The notes beneath the pieces were generated by a model. That model saw only the letters and a list, made by a program, of their open reading frames with translations. It did no database searches and had not been told where the DNA came from. A program made the translations under genes and the position numbers. Source: Oscarella lobularis (Eukaryota; Porifera; Homoscleromorpha; Homosclerophorida; Oscarellidae). From it: a DNA stretch of 64,000 nt. Below, one piece after another: positions 36,449 through 49,777 of this stretch (position 1 is the stretch's first letter; each line of letters opens with the position of its first letter). The DNA lies in the NCBI RefSeq assembly GCF_947507565.1, contig NC_089180.1, positions 1,054,001-1,118,000 on the forward strand. Direction: 5' to 3'.

Positions 36449-39400
36449 AATTCAACAGGTTTAACTCTTCAATCGTTTACCAGTTTTAGGCCTCTCAACC
36501 GTTCAACAGGTTTAACATCCTCAACCGTTCACCGCCTCAAACGTTTCACAGCTCAACTGTTTCACCTTTCAACTGTTCCACCGTTCAACAGGTTGAACTG
36601 CTTCACCGTTTAACTGTTGAAACACCTCAACTGTTCAACAAGTTAAACCCCTTAAACAGTTTACTCTCCCAACCGTTCTACAGTTTAACTGTTCCTGTGT
36701 TCAACTGTTTACCTGATCAACAAGTTCGCCTTCTCAAACGTTTAATTCCTCATCTGTTACACCGTTCAACAGTTTCATTGTTTAGAAGTTTTACAGTTAA
36801 ACTGTTTCACCGTTTAACAGGATTAATTGTTCCACATTTAATCAGTTTCAACCCCCTCAACCGTTTACCCCCTCAACCCTTCCAATATTCAACTGTTCCA
36901 CATTTCAACTGATTTAAAATTCAACATGTTCATCTCCTTTAACAGTTCAAACCCTTAACCGTTCCACTGTTCAATTGTTCGACCGTGCAACCGTTCCACC
37001 GCTCAAAAGGTTTAACCTTTTCAGCCGTTTACCCTCTCAACAGTTCCACCGTTTAAATAGTTAACCTTTTGAGCGGTGAAACAGTTGAACAGTGGAACGG
37101 TTAAATGAAAAAACAATTGAGGGGATTGAACCTGTTGATCGGTGGAAGAGTAGCACGGTGGAACAGTTGAACGGTGGAACGGTTAAGGATGTGAAAAGTT
37201 GATGTGGTTGAACCCGATTATCGGTAAAACAGTTGAACGATGGAACAGTTGAACAGTGAAACGGTTGAGGGGAAAAACGGTTTAGAGGGTTGAACCTGTT
37301 GAAAGGTGGAACAGTTTAACGGTGGAAAAGTTGAACGGTGGAACGGTTGAAGATGTGAAAGGTTGAGGATGTTGAACCTGAATATCGGTGAAACAGATGA
37401 ACGATGAACAGTTGAACAGTGGAACTGTTGAGAGTGTGAACGGTTGAGAGTGTGAACGGTTGAGGGGGTGAAGCTGTAGAACGGTTAAGGGGTTGAAACT
37501 ATTAAGCGATGGAACAGTTGAGCGGTAAAACAGTTGAACGGTTGAACAGCAGAACAGATCAATGGTGGAAGAGTTGAGGAGTAAACGGTTGAAGAGGTTA
37601 ATCTGTTCTTTGGTGGGACAGTTGAACAGTGGAACTGTGGGTCAGTTGAACCATTTGAGCGGTGGAACAGTTGAACGGTGGAACAGTTGAACGGTTAAGG
37701 ATGTGAACAGTTGAACGGTGGAACAGTTAAACCAAGAAACAGTTGAGGCGTTGAACGTTTGAAAGTGTTGAAACTGTTGAAAGGTAGAAATGTTAAAGCT
37801 GTTAAACGTTGGAGCAGTTAAACAATGGAACGGTTAAGGAGTAAACGGCTGATGGGACTAAAGGTTTTGAGCGGTGGAACAGTTGAACGGCGGTACAGTT
37901 TAACCTGTTAAACAGGCCCTAAACAGTTGAGCGGTGGAACAGTTAAACTGTGGAAAAGTTGAACGGTGGAACGGTTGAGGGGATAAACTGTTGAGAGGGT
38001 TGAACCTGTTGAAATGTGGAACAGTTTAACGGTAAAATAATTGAACGGTGGAACAATTGAGGGGATAAATGGCTGAGGAGGTTAAACTTGATGATCGGTG
38101 GAACAGTTGAACGATGGAACAGTAAAACGGTGGAAAGGTTAAGCAAGAAAACGGTAAGGAATGTTGAAACCGTTAAAAGATTGAGCAGTTGAACATGTTG
38201 ATCGGTGGAACAGTTGAACGGCGGAGCAGTTGAACGGTGAAACGGTTAAACGGTGAAAAAGTTAAACGTTGAAACGGTTGATGATTGTGGAAAGTTGAAC
38301 GATGGAACAGTTGGACAGTCGAACTGTTGAGGGTGTGAACGGTTGAGGAGGCAAAGCTGTAGAACGGTTAAGGGGTTGAAACTGTTACCTTTTTCACCGC
38401 TTAACATGATTACCTCTTCTACAGTTAAACAGTTTCATTTCCTTAATCGTTTAACAGGTTTAACTCCCTCAACCTTTCAACAAGTTTAACCTTTTCAACC
38501 GTTCACACTCTCAACCGATTTACCGTTCAACTGTTCCACTTGTTCAACTGTTCCACCGATGAACAGGTTAACCTCTTCAACCGTTCAACCTTTCAACTGT
38601 TCCACCGTTAAACTGTTTTACCGTTCAACCGTATAACCGATCATATATTGCAACGTTTAACAGCGTCAACTCTTTTACTTTTCAACAGTTTCAACCCTTT
38701 CAACCGTTCACTGTCTTACCGTTTCTTCGTTTAACTGTTCCCCCGTTAAACGGTTCCACCCCTCAACATCTTGAACTCCCTCAACCGTTTTTCTCCTCAA
38801 CCGTTCCACTGTTCGACTGTTCCATCGTTCAGCAGTTTTACCAATCATCAGATTCAACCCTCTCAACCGTTTACTCATTAAACTTTTTATTGTTCAACGG
38901 TTCCACCGTTGAAATGTTCCACAGCTCAAAAGGTTCAACTGATCCACCGTTTAACAGATTTAGCCTTTCAACCGTTTAGAAGTTTACTCCCCTGAACCGT
39001 TCCACCTCTTAACTGTTCCATCGTTTTGCCGTTCCACCGTTCAACAGGTTTAACTGTTCACAGCTTACAGTTTTAACTGTTTCACCGTTCAACTGTTCCA
39101 CAGTTCAACTGTTCCAGCGCTCAAAATGTTTAGTCCCATCAACCGTTTACCCCTTTCTCCGTTCCACCGTTTAACTGCTTCAACGTTCAACTGTTCCGCT
39201 CCTCAAAAAGTTCAACTCTCCCAACAGTTCACACTTTCAACCGTTACACTGTTTAACTGTTTCACCGTTCAACTTTTCCACTGCTCAACAGAGTCAACCC
39301 CTCAACCGTTCACCCTCTAAACCGTTCTACGGTTCAACTGTTTAAATATTGAAATGTTCTACAGTTCAACAGGTTCAACTGTTCCAAAGTTCAACTGTTT

Positions 39401-42400
39401 CATCCTCTTAACCGTTCAACAGGTTCAACACTTCAACAGTTGCAAAGCGGAACGGTTGAATGAGTAAACATCTGAGGGGGTTGAACCTGTTGATCAGTGG
39501 AACAGTCGAACGGCGAAACAGAAGAACGATCAACAGTTTAACAGTGGAACGGTTGAGGGGATAAACGGTTGAGGGAGTTTAACATATTGAGCGGTGGAAC
39601 AGTTTAACTGTGGAAGAGTTGAGGAGGTGAACGGTTGCAGATATTAACCTGTTTATCGGTGGACCAGTTGAACAGTAGAACAGTTGAACTGTAATTCGGT
39701 TGAGAGAGTGAACGGTTTAAAATCCTTATTCTGTTGGACGGTTAAGGGGCTGAAACTGTAAACTGTGAATAGTTAAACGTGTTGAACGGTAGAACAGTAA
39801 AACGGTGGAACAATTGAGAGGTGGAACAGTTGCGGGGAGTAAACCTTGTAATCGTTTGAAAGGCTTAAACTGGTAAACGGTGGATCAGTTGAACCTTTTG
39901 AGCGGTGGGACAGTTGAACTGTGGAACAGTTCAACAGGTTTAACCTTTTCAACAGTCCACTCTTGACCGATCTACCGTTCAAATGTTCCACTGTTCAACT
40001 GTTCCACAGATGAACAGGTTAACCTCTTCAACCGTTCACCCCCTCAACTGTTCTACCGTTAAGCTGTTCTACCGTTCTACAGTTCAACCGTTTAAAAGTT
40101 CAACTATTCTAACGTTTACCAGCTTCAACTGTTTTACCTTTAAACAGTTTCAACCCTTTCAACCGTTGACCGCTTTAACCGTTTCTTCGTTTATCTGTTC
40201 CACCGTTAAACGGTTCCACCGCTTAACATTTTGAGCTCCCTCAACCGTTTTTCTCCGCAACCGTTCCACTGTTTAACTGTTCATTGTTCAACTATTTTAC
40301 CGATATTCAGGTTCAACATCCTCAACCGTTCACATCCTCAACCGTTCCACCGTTCAACTTTTCCACCGTTCAACAGTTCCACCTTTCAACCGGTTCAACC
40401 CTCTCAACTCCTCATCCCCTGAACCGTTCCACTGTTCAACTGTTCCAACGTTAAACTGTTTCACAGATCATCATGTTCAACCACCTCAACTTTTCACATC
40501 CTTAACCGTTCAACTGTTCCACCGTTCAACTGTTCAAAAGCTCAAAAGGTTCAACTGATCCACCGTTCCACTGTTCAACTGTTCAACCGATGAACAGTTT
40601 GACATGTTCAACCGTTCACCCTCTTAACTGTTCCACCGTTAAACTGTTCTACCTTTCAACCGTTCAACTGTTTTACACTTCAACTGTTCCATGGCTTAAC
40701 AGTTTCAACTCCTCAACAGTTCTAAATTTACCCCATCAACCGTTCACACTCTCAACAGTTCCACTGTTCAACTTTTCCAACGTACAACTGTTCAACCAAT
40801 CATCAGGTTTAACCCCTTCAACCGTTTCAACGTTCAACGTTTTCACAGTTCAAACGTTCCACCGTTCAACTGTTCGACCGTTCAACTTTTCCACCTATCA
40901 ACAGGTTCAAGGCTTTCAAGCGTTCACCCACTTAACTTTATACCACTAAACTGTTTCACCGTTAAACTGTTCCACCATTAAACTGTTCTACCGCATAACA
41001 TGTTGAACTCCCTCTACCGTTTCTCTCCTCAAACGTTCCACTGTTCAAATGTTCCATCCTTTAACTGTTTCACCGATCATCAGGTTCGACCTTCTCAACC
41101 GTTTACCCCTTCAACCGTTTAACCGTACAACTGTTCCACCGTTCGACTGTTCCACCGATCAACAGGTTCAACCCCCTTAATTGTTTACCCATTCAAACTT
41201 TCCACTGTTCAACTGTTGAGGGGTTGAACATGTTGAACTGTTAAGGGGTTGAAACTTTTAAACTTTGGAACAGTTGAACGGTAGAACATTTCAACATATA
41301 AACAGTTGAACGGTAGAACGGTTTAGAGGGTTAACAGTTGAGCGTTTGATTCTGTTGAGCAGTGGTACGGTTGAAAGGGTGAACAGTTGGAGAGTTGAAC
41401 TTTTTGAAAAACAGCTGAACGGTGGAACAGTTGAAAGGTGTAACAGTTGAGTGGTATAAGGTTAAGAGGGTGAACGCTTGAAAGCGTTGAACCTGTTGAT
41501 TGGTGGAACAGTCGAACGGTGGAACAGGTTAACGGTGAAACGATTGAACGGTGGAACGATTGAGGGGTGAACGGTATAAGAGGTTGAACCTGTGGATCTG
41601 TGGAACATTCAATCTGTGGAACAGTTGAACGGTGGAACGGTTGAACTGTGGAAGAGGTGAACGATGAAACGGTTGAAGGGGTTAAGCCTGATGATATGTG
41701 GAACAGTCGAACGATAGAATAGTTGAACAGTGAAACTGTTGAGAGTGTGAACGGTTGACGGGGTGAAGCTGGAGAACGGTTTGGAGATTGAAACTGTTAC
41801 GCAATGGAACAGTTGAACGGTAGAAAAGTTGAACTGTGGAACTGTTGAGGATGTGAACGGTTGAGGATGTTGAACCTGAATATCGGTGAAACAGTTGAAC
41901 GATGAACAGTTGAACAGTGGAACGGTTGAGGGGATAAACGGTTGAGGGAGTTCAACATATTAAGCGATGGAACAGTTTAACGGTGGAACAGTTGAGGGGG
42001 TTAAAAGTTGAAGTGGTTAACCTGTCTATCGGTGGAACAGTTGAACAGTGAAACAGTTGGACGGTAAATCAGTTGAGAGAGTGAACGGTTAAAATTGTTA
42101 AACCTGTTAAAAGGTTAAAGGGTTGAAACTGTAAACGGTCAACAGTTAAACCAGTTGAACTGTAGAACGGTAAAACGTTTGAACAGTTGAGAGGTGGAAC
42201 GTTTGCTGGAAGTAAATCTAGTAAACGTTTGAACGGCTAAAACTGTTAAACGGTGGATTGGTTAAACCTTTTGAGCGGTGAAACAGTTGAACTGTGGAAC
42301 AGTTCAACAGGTTTGCCCTTTTCAACCGTCCACTCTCAACCGATCTACCGTTCAAATGTTCCACTGTTCAACTGTTCCATTGATGAACAGTTTACCCTTT

Positions 42401-43769
42401 TCAACCGTTCAAACGCTCAACTGCTTCACCGTTAAGCTGTTCTACCGTTCAACCGTTCAACTGTTTTACCGTTCAACTGTTACATCGCTTAACAGTTTTA
42501 ACCCCTTAACCGTTCAACAGCTTCACCCCTCAACCGTTCATATTCTTAACAGTTCTCCTGTTCAACTGTTCCATCGCTCAACTGTTCCACCAATCATCAG
42601 GTTTAACCCCTTCAACCGTTTCAAAATCAACGTTTCACCGTTCAACCGTTCCACCGTTCAACTGTTCCACCGATCAACAGGTTCAACCCTTTCAAGCGTT
42701 CACTCTCTTAACCGTTATACCGCTGAACTGTTCCACCGTTCAACTGTTCCACCGTTCAAAAGTTCCACTGATAAACTCTTCCACGGATCAACAGGTTCAG
42801 CCTTTTAACAGTTCACATCCTCAACTATTTCACCGTTAAACTGCTTCATTGTTCAAACGTTTAACCGTTTAACTCTCGCACCCGTTTACCCTCTCACCCG
42901 TTTCACAGTTAAACCGTTCTACAGTTCAACTGTTCCACAGCTCAACAGGTTCATCTTCCTCAAATGTTCACCGTCTCAACCGTTCCACCATTCAACTGTT
43001 TGTACGTTCAACATAGTCGACTGTTTTTTTTAACAGTTTCAACTTTTTATGCGGATCACATCCTCAATCGTTCCCCCATTCAACTGTTTCACCGTTCAAC
43101 TGTTCCACCCCTCAAAAAGTTGAACTCTCCCAACCGTTCACACTTTCAAACGTTCCACTGTTCAACTGTTTAACCGTTCAACTGTTCCACTGTTCAACAG
43201 AATAAACCGCTCAGCCGTTCACCTTCTAAACCGTTCTACGGTTCGACTGTTTAAACATGGAAATGTTCTATCGTTCAACAGGTTCAACTGTTCCAAAGTT
43301 CAACAGTTTCAACCTCTTAACCGTTCAACAGGTTCAACCCCTCAACAGTTTCGAAGTGAAACTGATGAATGGGTAAACATTTGAGGGGATTGAACCTTTT
43401 AATCGGTGGAACAGTCGAACGGTGGAACAGTTAAACGGTGAAACTGTGGAGGGGGTGAAAGTTCGAGGAGGTTGAACAAGATGATCGGTGAAACATATGA
43501 ACGATGGCACATTTAAACAGTGGAACGTTTGGGAGATAAACGGCAGCGGGAGTTCAACCTGTTGACAGGAAAAACAGTTTGTCGGTGGAACAGTTAAAAG
43601 GTGGAACAATTGGGGTGTATAACGGTTAAGGGGGTGAACGCTTGATAGGGTTGAATCTCTTAATCGGGGGGACAGTCGAACGGTGGAACAGTTGAACGGT
43701 GGAACGGTTGAACGGTGAAATGGTTAAAGGGATTAAACCTGATGATTGGTTGAACAGTTGATCAGTAGA

Positions 43770-45200
43770 ACATTTGAAATGGTAGAACAGTTAAAAGTTG
43801 AAACAGTTGAGCGGTATAACGATTAATTGGGTGAAGGTTTGAAAGGGTTTAACCTGTTGGTCGGTGAAACAGTCGAACGGTGGAACAGTTGAACGGTGGG
43901 ACAGTTGAACGGTGAAAAAGTTGAACGATGAAACGGTTGAAGGGGTTAAACATGATGATTGGTTGAACAGTTGAACGATAGAACAGTTGAACAGTGGAAC
44001 TGTTGAGAGTGTGAACGGTTGACGGGGTGAAGCTGGAGAACGGTTAAGGGGTTGAAACTGTAAAGCAATGGAACAGTTGAACGGTGGAAAAGTTGAACTG
44101 TGGAACGGTTGAGGATGTGAGCGGTTGAGGATGTTGAACATGAATATCGGTGAAACAGTTGAACTATGAAGAGTTGAACAGTGGAACGGTTGAGGGGATA
44201 AACGGTTGAGGGAGTTCAACATATTGAGCGGTAGAACAGTTTAACTGTGGAACAGTTGAGGGGGTGAACGGTTGAAGAGGTTAACCTGCTTATCGGTGAA
44301 ACAGTCGAACAGTCGAACAGTTGAACGGTAAATCTATTGAGAGAGTGAACGATTGAAAATGTTAAACCTGTTGAACGGTTAAGGGGTTGAAACTGTAAAC
44401 TGTGTACAGTTAAACGTATTGAACGGTAGAACAGTAAAACGGTGGAACAGTTGAGAGGTGGAACGGTTGTGGGGAGTAAACCTGGTAATTGTTTTAAAGG
44501 CTAAAACTGTTAAACTGTGGATCAGTTGAACATTTTGAGCAGTGGGACAGTTGAACTGTGAAACAATTCAACATTTTTAACCTTTTATCCGTCCACTCCT
44601 AACCGATCTACTGTTCAAAAGTTGCACTGTTCAACTATTCCACCGATGAACAGGTTAACCTCTTCAACCGTTCACCCCCTCAACTGTTGCACCGTTAAGC
44701 TGTTCTACCGTTCTACCGTTCAACCATTTAAAAGTTCAACTATTCCAACGTTTACCAGCTTCAACTGTTTTACCTTTCAACAGGTTCAACCTTTTCAACC
44801 GTTGACCGCTTCAACCGTTTCTTCGTTTTTCTGTTTCACCGTTAAACGGTTCCACCGCTCAACATGTTTAGCTCCCTCAACCGTTTTTCTCCTCAACCGT
44901 TCCACTGTTTAACTGTTCATCGTTCAACTGTTTCACCGATATTCAGGTTCAACATCCTCAACCGTTCACATCCTCAACCGTTCCACAGTTCAACTTTTCC
45001 GCCGTTCAACTGTTCCACCTTTCAACTGGTTCAACCCTCTCAACTCTTTATCCTCTGACGCGTACCACTGTGCAACTGTTCCATCGTTAAACTGTTTCAC
45101 CGATCGTCAGGTTCAACCACCTCAACTTTTCACTTCCTTAACCGTTCAACTGTTCCACCGTTCAACTGTTCCACCGTTCAACTGTTCAAAAGCTCAAAAG
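43770..45200 (-). repeat. Inverted segmental duplication, right arm
   Basis: Complement of 33,340-34,790, including the matching strand switch at about 44,560. The distinctive words GTGTACAGTT and TTTAAAGGCTAAAACTG occur in mirrored order. Confidence 0.8.
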
Positions 45201-47659
45201 GATCAACTGATCCACCGTTCCACTGTTCAACTGTTCCACCGTTCAACTGTTCTACCGTTAAACTGTTCTACCGGCCAACAGGTTGAACTCCCTCTACCGT
45301 TTCTCCCTTCAAACGATCCCCTGTTCAAATGTTCTATTGTTCAACTGTTTTACCGATCATCAGGTTCAACCTCCTCGACCGTTCTCCCCTGAACCATTTT
45401 ACCGTTTAACTGTTCCACCGTTCGACCGTTCCACCGATCAACAGGTTCAACCGTCTCAAATGTTTACCCATTTAAAAGTTCCACTAATCACATGTTGAGG
45501 GGTTGAGCCTGTTGAAAGTTTAAGAGGTGGAATCTGTTGAACTTTTAAACAGTTGAACATGTTGAACGGTAGAACATTTCAGCATTTAAACAGTTTAACG
45601 TTAGAACGATTTAGAGGGAAAGCGGTTGAGGGGTTGATTATGTTGAGCAGTGGAACAGTTGAACTGTGAAACAGTTGAACAGTGGAACGGTTTAAAGGGT
45701 GAACAGTTGGGAGAGTTAAACTTTTGAGGGGTGGAAAAGTTGAACTGTGGAACAGTAGAACAAGGGTAGGATTGGCATAAGAGGTTGAAACTGTTAAAAA
45801 GAAAAACAGTTGAACTTGTTGAAAGTACGAACAGTTGAACTGTGGAACGGTTGAGACGGTGAACAGTTGAGGAAGTTGAACCTGTTGAGAAGTGGAACAG
45901 TTGAACTGTGGAACTGTTATACGGTGAAACGGTTGAGTGGGTAAACGGGTGCGAGACTTGAACGGTTAAACTTTTGAACAGTGAAGCAGTTTAACGGTGA
46001 AACAGTTGAGGGGGTGAACGGTTAAAAGGTGAACCTGTTGATCGGTGGAACAGTTGAACGGTGGAACAGTTGAGTGGTATAACGCTTAAGGGAGTAACGC
46101 TTGAAAGGGTAGAACGTGTTGATTGGTGGAACAGTCGAACGGTGGAAAAGTTGAACGGTGGAACGGTTGAACGGTGAAAAAGTTGAACGTTGAAACGGTT
46201 GAATGGGCTAAACCTGATGATTGGTGGAACAGTTGAACGATTGAACAGTTGAACAGTGGAACTTTCGAGAGTGAAGAGGTTTACCTCTTCAACCGTTCAC
46301 TTCTTCAACTGTTCCACCGTGAAACTGTTCTACCGCTCAACCGTTTAACCGTTCATGTATTGCAACGTTTAACTGCTTCAAATGTTTTAACTTTCAACAG
46401 ATTCAACCCTTTCAACAGTTCGCCAACTCAACCGTTTCTTCGTTTAACTGTTCTACCGTTAAACGGTTCCACCGCTGAACACGTTGAACTACCTCAACCG
46501 TTTTTCCCTTTCACCGTGTCACTGGTCAACTGTTCATCGTTCATCTTTTTCACTGATATTCAGGTTCAACCACCTCAACTTTTCACATCCTTAACCTTTC
46601 AACTTTTCTACCGTTCAACTGTTCCACCGCTCATAAGGTTCAACTGATCCACCGTCCTATTGTTTAACTGTTTCACAGATTAACAGGTTAACCTCTTCAA
46701 CCGTTTAACCCTCAACTGTTTCACCGTTATGCTGTTCTACCGTTCAACAGTTCAACTGTTTTACCGTTCAAATGTTCCATTGCTTAACAGTTTCAACCCC
46801 TTAACCGTTCTTCATGTTCACCCCCTCAACCGTTCAAACTCTCAACAGGTCCACCGTTCAACTGTTCCACCAATCATCAGGTTTAACCCCTTCAACATTT
46901 TCAGCGTTGAACATTTTCACCGTTCAACAGTTCCACTGTTCAACTGTTCCACCGATGAACAGGTTAACCTCTTCAACCGTTCACTCCCTCAACTGTTCCA
47001 CCGTTAAGCTGTTCTACAGTTCAATCGTTCAACTGTTTTACCGTTCAACTGTTCCATCGCTTAACAGTTTCACCCCTTTAACCGTTCTACAGCTTCACCC
47101 CTCAACCGTTCACACTCTCAGCAGTTCCACTGTTTGATATTCAGGTTCAACATCATCAACCGTTCACATCCGCAACCGTTCCACCTTTCAACTGTTCCAC
47201 CGCTCAAAATGTTCAGTCCCATCAACCGTTTACCCCCTTAACCGTTCCACCGTTTAACTGCTCCAACGTTTAACAGCTTTAAAATTTCTAACTTTTAACA
47301 GTTTCGACCCTTTCAAACGTTCACCGCCTCAACTGTTTCTTCGTTTAACTATTACACCGTTCAAATGTGCCGCCTCAACAGGTTTAACTCCCTCAACCGT
47401 TTCTTCCCTCAACCGTTCCACTGATCAACTGTTCCATCGTTCAACTCTATCACCGATATTCAGGTTCAACGTCCTTAACCGTTCACATCCTCAACCGTTC
47501 CACCGTTCAACTTTTCCACCGTTTTTAAGGTTCAGTCCAATCAACCGTTTACCCCCTTAACAGTTTCACCGTCTAACTGCTCCAACGTTTCTCTGCTTTA
47601 ACATTTCTACCTTTCAACACTTTCAAACTTTTCAAACGTTGACCGCCTTAACTGTTTCT

Positions 47660-49770
47660 TCGTTTAGCTGTTCTACTGTTAAAATGTGCCGCCTCAACAG
47701 GTTGAACTCCCTCTACCGTTTTGCCCCTCAACCGTTTCACTGTTCAACTGTTCCATCGTTCAACTGTTTTACCAATATAATGTTCAACACTCTCAACCGT
47801 TTACCCATCAAACAGTTCTACTGTTCAACTGTTCCACAGTTCAACTGTTCCACCGCTCAAAAGGTTCAACTGATCCACAGTTTAACAGTTTTAGCCTTTC
47901 AATCGTTTACCACGTTTACTCCCCATAAGCGTTCCACCTCTCAACTGTTCCACCGTTTTACCGTTCTACCGTTCAAAAGGTTTACCTGTTCACCGTTTAA
48001 AGTTTCAACCCTTTAACCGTTAAACAGGTTTAATCTTTTCAACCGTTCACTCTCTCAACCGATTTAACGTTGAACTGTTCCACTGTTCAACTGTTCCACT
48101 GATGAATAGATTAACATCTTCAACCGTTCATCCCTTTAATTCCTCCACCGTTAAACTGTTCTACTTTTCAACCGTTTAACCGTTCAACTATTGCAACGTT
48201 TAACAGTTTCAACTGTTTTGTCTTTTAACAGTTTCAACCCTTTCAACCGTTCACCACCTCAACCGTTTCTTTGTTTACCTATTCCACCGTTAAACGGTTC
48301 CACCGCTCAACATGTTGAACCCCCTCAAACGATTTTCCCCTCAACAGTTTTTCCCCTCAACCGTTCCACTGTTCAACTGTTCATCGTTCAACTGTTTCAC
48401 AGATAATCAGGTTCAACATCTTCAACCGTTCACATCTTCAACCGTTCCACCGTGTAACTTTTCCACCGTTCAACTGTTCCACCTTTCAACAGGTTCAACC
48501 CTCTAAACCGTTTCTCCTCTCAACCGTTCCACTGTTCAACCGTTCCATCGTTCAACTGTTTAACAGATCATCGGGTTCAACCACCTCAACTTTTCACATC
48601 CTTAACCGTTCCACCGTTCAACTGTTCCACAGTGCTACTGTTCCACCGATCCACAGGTTCAATCCCCTAAATTGTTTACCCATTCAACTGTTCCACTGTT
48701 CAACTGTTTCACCGCTCAAAAGGTTAAACTATTTAAACGGTGGAACAGTGCAGAGGGTGAACGGTTGAAAAGGTTGAACCTTTTGAGCGGTGGAACGGTT
48801 GAACGGTGGAACAGTTGAAATGTGGAACGGTTAAGGGTGTGAATTGTTAAAGGAGATCAACATGTTGAATGTTAAATATGTTGAAAGATGGAACATTTGA
48901 ATATTGGAAGGGTTGAGGAGGTAAACGGTTGAGGTGGTTGAAACTGATTAAAGGTGGAACAATTAATCCTGTTGAACGGAGAAATAGTTTACCTATGAAA
49001 CGTTTAAACAATGAAACAGTTGAACGGTGTAATAGATGAGGAATTAAAGGGTTGAGGAAGCGAACTTGTTGATCGGGTAAACAGTTGAACACTGGAACAG
49101 TAGAACTGTTGAACGGTTGAGAGAGTAAACTGTTGAAGGGGTTTAACTTGTTGAACAGTTGAGGTGTTGCAACAGTTAAACGGTAAAGCAGTTCAACCTG
49201 TTGAACGGTGGAACAGTTGAAAGGTGGAACAGTTGAGAGGTGGAACGTTTGAAGGGGTGAACGGTTGAGGATGGTAAACCTGTTGAACGCTTTAGGGGCC
49301 TAAAACTGGTAAACCATGGAAGAGTTCAACCTGTTGAACAATGTATCAGTTAAACATGTTAAACTGTGAAACAGCTGAAGGGTGGAAAGGTTGAGGGGGT
49401 AAACGGTCGAACCTTTTGAGCGGAAAGAAAGTTGAACGGTAAAACAATTGAACGGTTAAACGGTTGACGGGGTTAACGGTTGAAGGGGTTTAACCTGTTT
49501 TTACGTTTAGGAGGTTGAAACTGTTAAACGGTGGAAGAGTTGAACGGTGGAACGGTTGAGAGGGTGAAAGGTTGAGCGGTTGAACCTGTTTACCGTTTGA
49601 GAGGTTAAAACTGTTGAACAGTAGAACAGTTAAACTTGTTGAACGTTGAAACAGTTAAACGGTGGAACAGTCTAGAGGGCGAACGGTTGAAAAGGTTGAA
49701 CCTGTTGAGAGGTGGAACAGTTGAACGGTGGAACAGTTAAACAGTGGAACGGTTACGGGAGTGAACTGTT
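47660..49770 (+). repeat. Segmental duplication, copy 2 (2.1 kb)
   Basis: Direct copy of 14,500-16,610. It begins with the phrase AATGTGCCGCCTCAACAGG and ends at GGAACGGTTACGGGAGTGAA, where it is joined to the copy of the 9,855-12,855 segment. Confidence 0.8.
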
Positions 49771-49777
49771 AACCGTT

